From assembly GCA_002354335.1 (NCBI GenBank), contig DELI01000012.1, positions 1 through 49,918 of the forward strand: a DNA stretch of 49,918 bases, in the 5' to 3' direction. This document shows positions 1 through 6,344 of the stretch, in pieces (within the stretch, counting starts at the first letter, position 1; every line of letters begins with the position of its first letter). The stretch comes from Sphingobacterium sp. UBA2700. Its GTDB lineage: Bacteria; Bacteroidota; Bacteroidia; Sphingobacteriales; Sphingobacteriaceae. Below the pieces are notes generated by a model. The model had not been told where the DNA came from, made no database searches, and saw only the letters and a list, made by a program, of their open reading frames with translations. A program made the translations under genes and the position numbers.

Positions 1-81
1 TCATATATCAGTTTAGACCTTGGGCGGGTATAGATTTTAGATATCAGATATTAGAGAATGGCGGGGTTTAGATATCAGACA

Positions 82-144
82 TTAGATATCAGATCTTAGA
101 GTATGGCGGCTAGAGATAGTCGCCATTTTTTTTGATAGTAGTTA
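82..144 (+). terminator. Intrinsic terminator, copy A of an inverted pair
   Basis: A hairpin with ATGGCG (104-109) and CGCCAT (121-126) arms is followed by a run of eight T, a good plus-strand intrinsic terminator, presumably for a gene left of the window. The surrounding 63 bases match, in opposite orientation, the segment at 6265-6328 with only a substitution and a one-base difference in the T run. Confidence 0.7.
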
Positions 145-152
145 AACTGGAT

Positions 153-229
153 CATGGTCATCCTAAAATCCTTTCTTTCTTGGTTCAAAGACAAAATATC
201 CTGCCAATCCTTTCACCCTTCTTGGTTCA
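153..229. repeat. Inverted half-units facing the tandem array
   Basis: CATGGTCATCC at 153-163 is the exact reverse complement of GGATGACCATG at 538-548, and the following bases up to TTGGTTC (about 186) mirror the start of the fourth array unit. A second inverted core (about 199-229, ending CTTCTTGGTTC) mirrors the GAACCAAGAAG...GGATTGGCAGGAT core. The whole 150-550 block is therefore an imperfect large palindrome. Confidence 0.65.
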
Positions 230-260
230 AAGACAAACAGTGTTTCAGATGAGTTGCCTT

Positions 261-600
261 GAACTAGGAAAGGAAGGATGAAAGGATTGGCAGGATCTTG
301 CGCCCTAGGTCTATATACTAACTACTAACTACTATTTTCCGAACCAAGAAAAGAAGGATGAAAGGATTGGCAGGATCTTGCGCTCTAAGTCTTTATACTA
401 ACTACTAACTACTAACTACAATTTTCTGAACCAGGAAAGGAAGGATGAAAGGATTGGCAGGATTTTGCGCCCTAAGTCTTTATACTAACTACTAACTACT
501 AAATACTATTTTCGGAACTAGGAAAGGAAGGATGAAAGGATGACCATGATTGGGTCTGAAATCTGAGATCTAATATCTAAACCGCCCTAGGTCTAAATAC
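261..600. repeat. Tandem array of four ~85-base units
   Basis: Units begin at about 261, 341, 428 and 515. Each starts with GAACYAGGAAAGGAAGGATG or a close variant, continues with AAAGGATTGGCAGGAT, a TTGCGCYCTARGTCT segment, and ends in several copies of ACTAACT. The last unit diverges after GGATGACCATG. The periodicity is 80-87 bases, and there are no unique spacers, which argues against CRISPR. Confidence 0.8.
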
Positions 601-629
601 TAACTACTAACTACTAAGTACTACTCAAT

Positions 630-715
630 CCCCTTTCAAACCCAATGTAAACCCAATGTAAACCCAATGTATAACCCAATCAAACCCGCTCTGAAAGGGC
701 TTTGATTGGGGTCAA
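630..715. repeat. CCCAATGTAAA mini-array with hairpin
   Basis: Three consecutive copies of AACCCAATGT(A) at about 638-671 are followed by CCCAATCAAA (675-684) and its perfect reverse complement TTTGATTGGG (701-710), a 10-base-pair stem around a 16-base loop. A related copy in opposite orientation is present at 21257-21330. Confidence 0.7.
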
Positions 716-864
716 TAAGGGGTGTGAAAAGCATAGGAGTCGAAGAAGTTCAGATGCAAGTAGGAATAAGGCAATAAAAAGAGCCATTTTCAGGGGGCTT
801 AAATCTAAAAACTTATATCTAAAATCTAAAAAATAGTTTAATAAAATACTTTATTTAAATTTTT

Positions 865-884
865 ATAGTATATTTACATACTAT
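865..884. promoter_or_regulatory. Palindromic operator candidate in front of the MarR-type gene
   Basis: ATAGTAT (865-871) and ATACTAT (878-884) form a perfect 7-base inverted repeat with a 6-base centre. It ends 9 bases before the start codon and overlaps TATATTTA (869-876), a near match to the Bacteroidota -7 element TAnnTTTG. MarR proteins usually bind such palindromes over their own promoter, so autorepression of the crt operon is the likely role; this is inference. Confidence 0.5.
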
Positions 885-893
885 TAATACGAA

Positions 894-1556
894 ATGAAAT
901 ACAATATTTTAAAAGATATGATTGCGCTTCTTGAAGATTTTGAGGCGGAGGTTCAGTTGGATGAAATATATACAAGGGATACAGAGGGGTTTATCGACTG
1001 GCTTGTTGATCGAAATGCAAAAGTTGAAGAGCTGCCGGATGTGGAATGGGAAGGGAAGGAGAAAGGTAGAAGTGCGGAGAGCGTAATCAACACTTTATTG
1101 GTCCATATGGGGCGATATGCGAAGAGTTATTCGAAGTCTGCGATACATGGGTCAGATTTTACGTCACAGGACGATTTTATTTATCTTATTACGTTGAAAT
1201 CTTTTGGTGAGATGACGAAGATGGATCTTATTAAGAAAAATGTGCATGAGAAGCCGAGTGGGATACTGATTATCAATAGGTTGATTGCGCAGGGCTGGGT
1301 GGAACAATTCAACTCGTCGACCGACAAAAGGAGTAAGGTGTTGAGAATTAGTGAGAAAGGAATTGCGGTTCTGGAACAACAGATGGATAAGATTCGGATG
1401 GCTTCGGATATTGTGACGGGTAACCTCACGAGCAAGGAAAAGTTGGAATTAATCCGTCTGCTGGACAAGTTGGATCTGTTCCATTTAGCGATTTACGATA
1501 AGCAAATCGATAGTAAGCATTTATTAAACGAAGGAGTTAAAAGTAAAAAACGATGA
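894..1556 (+). CDS. MarR-family winged-helix regulator of the carotenoid operon
   Basis: This 220-residue protein has a MarR-type winged helix-turn-helix in its C-terminal two-thirds (about residues 90-195): a helical DNA-reading segment with LITLKSFGEMTKMDLIKK, a recognition segment around KPSGILIINRLIAQGWVEQ, and a basic wing with SSTDKRSKVLRISEKG. The first 85 residues are an acidic helical region longer than in typical 140-150-residue MarR proteins. The stop codon overlaps the start of crtI by four bases, so it is the first gene of the crt operon and probably controls it. The nearby palindrome at 865-884 suggests autoregulation. The ligand is unknown. The ATG at 894 is the only plausible start. 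Confidence 0.8.
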   Translation: MKYNILKDMIALLEDFEAEVQLDEIYTRDTEGFIDWLVDRNAKVEELPDVEWEGKEKGRSAESVINTLLVHMGRYAKSYSKSAIHGSDFTSQDDFIYLITLKSFGEMTKMDLIKKNVHEKPSGILIINRLIAQGWVEQFNSSTDKRSKVLRISEKGIAVLEQQMDKIRMASDIVTGNLTSKEKLELIRLLDKLDLFHLAIYDKQIDSKHLLNEGVKSKKR

Positions 1557-3034
1557 GGAAAAAAGTTGCTGTCATAGGTTCTGGTTTTTCAGGTTTGTCT
1601 GCTGCTGCATATGCTGCAAAGGCGGGCTTTGATGTTCATGTATATGAGCGCCATGATCAACCGGGTGGCCGTGCGCGACAATTTTCGACCCAAGAGGGTT
1701 TTATTTTTGATATGGGGCCCAGTTGGTATTGGATGCCCGATATTATCGACGGTTTCTTCGCAGACTTTGGTTATCAAACTTCAGATTTCTTTCAGCTGGT
1801 TTCCCTGAACCCGCAATTTGAAATGATATTTTCTGAGAAGAACATGCGCGTTCCAAGAGATTTTGAGGAAATGGTTGAGCTATTCGAATTCGTCGAAAAA
1901 GGAGCGGGCAAACAGCTGCGTAAATTTATGGAATCGGCAAAATTTAAGTATGAAATCGGCATGAAGGAATTTGTGAACAAACCTTCACACAGCTGGCTTG
2001 AATTTATGTCGCCGAAGATTGCGAAGAGTTCGTTGAAGTTGGATTTGCTGTCGAATTTTAGAAATTATGTCGCACGCTATTTCAAAAGTGCAGAACTAAG
2101 GACCTTAATGGAGTTTCCGGTTATTTTTCTAGGCGCATCACCCAAGGACATTCCCGCTTTATATAGCTTGATGAACTACGGTGGCTATGCCTTAGGAACG
2201 CATTATCCGCTTGGCGGTTTTTATCAGTTGGTTCGCGCGATGAGTGTTGTTGCAGAAAAACAAGGGGCGACTTTTCATTTCAATAAGCAGGTTGAGGAGA
2301 TCCAGGTCGAACAAGGTAGAGTCAGTGCACTGCGAATCAATGGTGTCGTGGAGGAGTTTGATTTGGTTATTGCTTCTTCGGATTACCATCATACGGAGAG
2401 CTTATTGCCAAAAGCCTACAGGAATTATACCGATGAATATTGGAAGACGAGAATTTTTGCGCCGTCGAGTCTCATCTATTATTTAGGAATCGACGAGCAT
2501 ATTCCAAACCTAACGCATCACAATCTGTTTTTTGAAAATGAACTGGATGATCATATTTCCTGTATCTATGAGGATGTGAAATGGCCGGATAAGCCTTTAT
2601 TCTATGCTTGTTGCCCATCCAAGACAGATCCACATGTAGCACCGGCAGGTAAGGAAAATTTATTCCTTTTGATGCCTTTAGCGATTGATATCAGCGATCC
2701 GGAAGATACTCGCGAGCGTTATCTGCGAGCGATGCTAAAGCGTTTGGAGCAGCATACCGGCACGGCAGAACTTTATGATAAGATTATTTATAAGAGAAGT
2801 TATTGTGTGTCGGATTTCAAGCAAGACTACCATGCCTACGGCGGCAATGCCTATGGTCTAGCCAACACGTTGAAGCAGACTGCAGTATGGAAGCCAAAAA
2901 TTCGAAATAAGCGACTCTCGAATTTATATTACACCGGTCAGTTGACGGTTCCAGGTCCGGGTGTTCCGCCTGCGATTATTTCGGGACGCATTGTTGCCAA
3001 TGAGATTATAAAACTAAAAAACAGCACTATATGA
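1553..3034 (+). CDS. crtI: Phytoene desaturase (CrtI type)
   Basis: The protein has 493 residues, normal for CrtI, which introduces four double bonds into phytoene to give lycopene using FAD. The N terminus carries the Rossmann dinucleotide motif GSGFSG (residues 9-14) followed by an acidic strand end (VYER) and the PGGRAR signature (38-42). The C terminus has the conserved carotenoid-oxidoreductase block with YYTGQLTVPGPGVPPAIISG (about 461-480). It overlaps the upstream regulator and downstream crtB by four bases each, indicating translational coupling. Its place next to phytoene synthase rules out other members of the FAD amine-oxidase superfamily. The enzyme is expected to be peripheral to the cytoplasmic membrane. 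Confidence 0.95.
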   Translation: MRKKVAVIGSGFSGLSAAAYAAKAGFDVHVYERHDQPGGRARQFSTQEGFIFDMGPSWYWMPDIIDGFFADFGYQTSDFFQLVSLNPQFEMIFSEKNMRVPRDFEEMVELFEFVEKGAGKQLRKFMESAKFKYEIGMKEFVNKPSHSWLEFMSPKIAKSSLKLDLLSNFRNYVARYFKSAELRTLMEFPVIFLGASPKDIPALYSLMNYGGYALGTHYPLGGFYQLVRAMSVVAEKQGATFHFNKQVEEIQVEQGRVSALRINGVVEEFDLVIASSDYHHTESLLPKAYRNYTDEYWKTRIFAPSSLIYYLGIDEHIPNLTHHNLFFENELDDHISCIYEDVKWPDKPLFYACCPSKTDPHVAPAGKENLFLLMPLAIDISDPEDTRERYLRAMLKRLEQHTGTAELYDKIIYKRSYCVSDFKQDYHAYGGNAYGLANTLKQTAVWKPKIRNKRLSNLYYTGQLTVPGPGVPPAIISGRIVANEIIKLKNSTI

Positions 3035-3867
3035 AACAAAAATTTGACGAACTTTCCTTCAGCATCAGTGAAGTGATCACCAAAAAATATAGTACGAGTT
3101 TTTCTTTAGGGATTCTAGCTTTAAAGCCGACGATTCGCCCAGCGATCTATGCGATTTATGGTTATGTGCGCCTGGCAGATGAAATCGTCGATAGTTTTCA
3201 TGGTTATGACAAGGAGAAGTTGCTGAGGCGATTGAAGACCGAGACTCAACATGCTATCGAGGATCGTATTTCCATCAATCCTATTTTACAATCCTTCCAG
3301 GAAACGGTAAACCGCTATAAGATTGATCAGGCATTGATCGATCAGTTCCTGCATAGTATGGAGATGGATTTACAGCAGGTCGACTATAACTCGGATTTGT
3401 ATAAAGAATATATTTATGGTTCCGCCGAGGTGGTGGGCTTGATGTGTCTGCAAGTATTTACGGATGGCAATAAGGAACGGTACAATGAGCTAAAACCTTA
3501 CGCAATGAAGTTGGGGTCGGCTTTTCAGAAGATTAATTTCCTGCGCGATCTTAAAGATGATTATCATATCTTGGGGCGCACCTACTTCCCGAACATCGAT
3601 ATGCAAGTTTTCGATAATCAGGTAAAAGCCCAGATCGAGCAAGAGATCCATGCAGAATTTAAAGAAGCGCTGATTGGAATTAAAAAACTGCCTAGTTCTG
3701 CCATGTTCGGGGTTTACTTAGCTTATAAATATTACCTTTCCCTATTCAAAAAAATTAGAAGCAAGTCTTCTCATGAGATATTAAATAAACGCGTTCGTGT
3801 ACCGAATTCGGAAAAAGCATACGTGGCTTTAAAGTGCTACGTAAGGTATAAATCTGCTTGGTTATGA
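3031..3867 (+). CDS. crtB: Phytoene synthase
   Basis: This 278-residue trans-isoprenyl diphosphate synthase of the squalene/phytoene synthase family condenses two geranylgeranyl-PP to phytoene. Both aspartate-rich Mg-PPi binding motifs are present: DEIVD at residues 50-54 and RDLKDD at 172-177. The family signature YGSAEVVGLM is also present (about 129-138). The start overlaps the crtI stop by four bases (ATGA). The stop overlaps the start of the next gene. Squalene synthase is ruled out by the CrtI/CrtZ/CrtY neighbours. Confidence 0.95.
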   Translation: MKQKFDELSFSISEVITKKYSTSFSLGILALKPTIRPAIYAIYGYVRLADEIVDSFHGYDKEKLLRRLKTETQHAIEDRISINPILQSFQETVNRYKIDQALIDQFLHSMEMDLQQVDYNSDLYKEYIYGSAEVVGLMCLQVFTDGNKERYNELKPYAMKLGSAFQKINFLRDLKDDYHILGRTYFPNIDMQVFDNQVKAQIEQEIHAEFKEALIGIKKLPSSAMFGVYLAYKYYLSLFKKIRSKSSHEILNKRVRVPNSEKAYVALKCYVRYKSAWL

Positions 3868-4319
3868 TGAGGATTTCGATGTTGCTCGTTTTTTTTCTTT
3901 CTGCTAGCATATTTTGTTTAGGCAATGATTTGTTGGAAGTACGATCCAATTATAAGCGATGCATTGCGGATAAGGAGCTTTGCAGGAAACTGATGGATAG
4001 GTTAGAAGGCTCAAAGCAGCAGTCGCCTTTAGAATTAGCCTATTTGGGTGGATTGAAGACTATTTGGGCGAATCATGTGTTTAGTCCTATTGCTAAACTT
4101 AGTACATTCAAGGAAGGTCGTAAAGACATCGAGCGCGCAATTCTCATGGATCCGAAGAATCCGGAGTTGCGTTTTATTCGATTGTCGATACAAAAGAATG
4201 CGCCTTCATTCCTGGGCTATAAATCGAACATCGCCGAGGATCGTCGGTTTATACAAGCGAATTGGGGAGCATTTTCGCCCGATGTGCCGATGGCAGATGT
4301 CAAAGCATTATTGGATTAA
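3864..4319 (+). CDS. Small exported protein of unknown function inside the crt operon
   Basis: I do not recognise a named domain. The product, about 151 residues from the ATG overlapping the crtB stop (ATGA at 3864-3867), starts with a clear signal peptide: a basic start, a hydrophobic core LLVFFLSASIFCLG, then a mature chain. The mature part is helical and holds a segment (ERAILMDPKNPELRFIRLSIQ) that looks like one tetratricopeptide-type helix pair. Cys residues at about 35 and 42 could form a disulfide in the periplasm. A longer reading from TTG at 3858 is less likely. Its position between crtB and crtZ suggests co-expression, but no catalytic motif is seen, so a direct role in pigment synthesis is unsupported. 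Confidence 0.7.
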   Translation: MMRISMLLVFFLSASIFCLGNDLLEVRSNYKRCIADKELCRKLMDRLEGSKQQSPLELAYLGGLKTIWANHVFSPIAKLSTFKEGRKDIERAILMDPKNPELRFIRLSIQKNAPSFLGYKSNIAEDRRFIQANWGAFSPDVPMADVKALLD

Positions 4320-4370
4320 GTTTTGACGCTTTCGGAAACTATTTATGTTTAACGGATATTATCTATAGAT

Positions 4371-4832
4371 ATGCTAAATTTTTTAATTGTTCTTTTGACT
4401 TTTATCTTGATGGAGGGGGCGACCTGGTTGATCCACAAATATGTAATGCATGGATTTTTATGGATTTTACATAGAGATCATCACGATCATAGCGCGGAAG
4501 GTGCGTTTGAGAGAAATGATTATTTCTTTGTGATTTTCGCTATCCCTACCATTGCATTAATGTATTTTGGCTCTTTAGCAGGATACAATTATCTATTCTT
4601 TATCGGTTTGGGAATTATGCTATACGGTATGGCTTACTTCTTTGTACATGATATTTTTATACATCAGCGTCTGAAGATTTTTACGAAGAGCGAGAATCGT
4701 TATTTTTTGGCACTGAGACGTGCACATAAGCAACATCATAAACATATAGGCAAAGAAGACGGAGAGTGCTTTGGATTCTTATATGTACCTATGAAATATT
4801 TCAAAATGTATTTTAAATCGGAGAAAGCATAA
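4371..4832 (+). CDS. crtZ: Beta-carotene hydroxylase (CrtZ type)
   Basis: This 153-residue integral membrane diiron hydroxylase adds 3-hydroxyl groups to the rings of beta-carotene, giving zeaxanthin. The histidine boxes of the fatty-acid-hydroxylase superfamily are all visible: HKYVMH (22-27), HRDHHDH (34-40), HDIFIH (93-98) and HKQHHKH (119-125). Hydrophobic segments lie at about 3-20, 53-70 and 74-92. It follows the small exported protein after 51 bases. It is coupled to crtYcd through a TAATG overlap. Confidence 0.93.
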   Translation: MLNFLIVLLTFILMEGATWLIHKYVMHGFLWILHRDHHDHSAEGAFERNDYFFVIFAIPTIALMYFGSLAGYNYLFFIGLGIMLYGMAYFFVHDIFIHQRLKIFTKSENRYFLALRRAHKQHHKHIGKEDGECFGFLYVPMKYFKMYFKSEKA

Positions 4833-5524
4833 TGAGCTATACTTATTCGCTAATTTTATTTTTTACGGTAATTATCTGCTTCCTTGCTTCCTTTGATCGG
4901 AGGATCCGTTTCGATCGTCATTTTGGGGCGTTTCTGACAGCAGCGATTTTAGTTGCCATTCCATTTATTGCCTGGGACGTTTGGTTCACGGCACATGGGG
5001 TTTGGTGGTTCAATACAAAATATACGGTTGGTCTGCTGCTTGCTGGACTTCCAATCGAGGAATGGCTCTTTTTTATATGCATTCCTTTTTCCTGCATTTT
5101 TACTTACTACTGTTTTGATAAGTTTTTTAATCTATCCTGGCTTTTGGGGTTTAATAATCTGATTGTTTTTGTAACGGTGATTGTCTGTGCGTTAATGGCG
5201 CTACTTCATTACGACAAGATTTATACCTTAGTAACCGCTATTGCAACGATTGGGACATTGGTCTATCTGCACTTCGTGGCACGCGTTGATTGGATAGGAA
5301 AGGCATCCTTTGTGTTCAGCATTTTGATGTTAGGATTTTTCCCGGTCAATGGTGTTTTGACAGGGACAGGTTTAGAAAGTCCTATTGTCAACTATAATCC
5401 TGGCGATTTCCTAGGAATCCGGATGCTTACAATCCCGATAGAGGACGCTGTTTATGGATATACGCAATTTCTTTTGGTGCTTTATTTCTTTAAGCTTTTT
5501 AGCCGTAAGACGAAAGTCTCATAG
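4832..5524 (+). CDS. crtYcd: Lycopene cyclase, fused CrtYc-CrtYd type
   Basis: The 230-residue protein is almost wholly hydrophobic with about six to seven membrane segments. It shows two copies of the lycopene cyclase domain: the first with the signature PIEEWLFFICIPFSCIFTYY (about residues 75-94) and the second with PIEDAVYGYTQFLLVLYFF (about 203-221). In actinobacteria these domains are often separate CrtYc and CrtYd polypeptides, whereas fused forms are usual in Bacteroidota. It cyclises lycopene ends to beta-rings, supplying beta-carotene to CrtZ. It is the last gene of the operon; no strong terminator follows, only a weak TAGCGA/TCGCTA hairpin at 5554-5569. Confidence 0.92.
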   Translation: MSYTYSLILFFTVIICFLASFDRRIRFDRHFGAFLTAAILVAIPFIAWDVWFTAHGVWWFNTKYTVGLLLAGLPIEEWLFFICIPFSCIFTYYCFDKFFNLSWLLGFNNLIVFVTVIVCALMALLHYDKIYTLVTAIATIGTLVYLHFVARVDWIGKASFVFSILMLGFFPVNGVLTGTGLESPIVNYNPGDFLGIRMLTIPIEDAVYGYTQFLLVLYFFKLFSRKTKVS

Positions 5525-5625
5525 TTGCTGTTGCGTGTTTAATTTATTTGTCGTAGCGATTGTTCGCTAGTTATTGTAATTTGCGCTTAGCAGTATGCTA
5601 CCTTGCTCAGGCTTAAGCCATTTTC

Positions 5626-6094
5626 TTATCGTTCTTCCTTTTGCCAAGTAATCTCTCCACGTTTGATCATTTCGGTATACTTCCTCAGGTGTGCTTCTGT
5701 GACACTACGTGTTGGGTCGTCCAGGTGGTATTCAAATTGCCGAGTATAGCGATCGTAATTGATGCTGGCGATATACCTGTTATTGTCGTATATATGCCAT
5801 AGTCCACCTTTCTTGCTTCTTATTTCGACCACATGCCTTTCCCCATCGAGGTAAAAATAAGTCCTTTATGGTCCAATCGAAGCGTAAAATTAAAGCATCA
5901 ATAATTGCTTGTTTGATATCTTCATCAAGATATCCGTATGCACATTTCCATTCGCCTTGTTCTTTCCGAAAGATATACAGCGATAAACCATCTTTTCCTG
6001 TTAGGTTATAGTCGCGCATTCCTAAGCCTCTATCATTAACAGATAGCTGCGCATACATGACGCGATTACGACAGTGGATTTCTAAGGGTTTCAT
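5626..6094 (-). pseudogene. Frameshifted hypothetical gene (two overlapping fragments)
   Basis: The 5' fragment reads from ATG at 6094 (MKPLEIHCRNRVMYAQLSVN) through about residue 78 and then runs into low-quality sequence up to 5780. The 3' part (to 5626) is in another frame: read upstream of its apparent start it continues as YFYLDGERHVVEIRSKKGG, coherent protein that begins right after an in-frame stop at about 5866-5868. The two join neatly across the A5 run at 5853-5857, as expected from a one-base indel. The intact product would be about 150-155 residues. I do not recognise the family. It is either a recent pseudogene, a sequencing error, or (less likely) programmed frameshifting. Confidence 0.65.
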
Positions 6095-6264
6095 TGTTGC
6101 AAATTACTAAAAAAATTAGCAATTTGTCAAGGGTCATAGATATGAGATTTTTAGACATTAGACGTTAGATATAAGATATAACACCCGATCCTGTTCATCG
6201 TTAAATCCTTCCTTTCTTGGTTCAAGACAACAAACTATAGGTCTTAATACTAAGTACTAAGTAC
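6095..6264. repeat. Dispersed intergenic repeat, second locus
   Basis: The segment 6188-6240 contains ATCCTTCCTTTCTTGGTTC, an inverted copy of the core of the 261-600 array, followed by ACTAAGTACTAA repeats. The flanking 6140-6180 bases carry the same GATATNAGAT-like words as 30-100. No gene is seen. Confidence 0.6.
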
Positions 6265-6328
6265 TAACTACTATCAAAAAAAAATGGCGACTATCTCTAG
6301 CCGCCATACTCTAATATCTGATATCTAA
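6265..6328 (-). terminator. clpB terminator, copy B of the inverted pair
   Basis: On the minus strand, 17 bases or so after the clpB stop, the hairpin ATGGCG...CGCCAT (arms 6284-6289 and 6302-6307) is followed by a run of nine T, a good intrinsic terminator. This 64-base segment is an inverted near-copy of 82-144. Confidence 0.75.
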
Positions 6329-6344
6329 AATCTATTGTCTAAGA

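Larger units (their letters stand above)
1..893. other. Repeat-rich intergenic leader upstream of the carotenoid operon
   Basis: No credible gene is seen in this 890-base stretch. It holds a terminator-like hairpin (104-136), inverted half-units (153-229), a tandem array of about 85-base units (261-600), a short CCCAATGTAAA array with a hairpin (630-715), and finally the promoter/operator of the MarR-crt operon. Simple ACTAACT and GATATCAGAT-like words recur throughout. The same words reappear near 6120-6340, so this looks like a family of dispersed chromosomal intergenic repeats and not a coding remnant. Confidence 0.7.

Noticed and set aside
261..600. Regular repeats that might be a CRISPR array
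   Set aside because: Units are about 85 bases and nearly identical along their length, with no unique spacers of constant size, and no cas genes are in the window.
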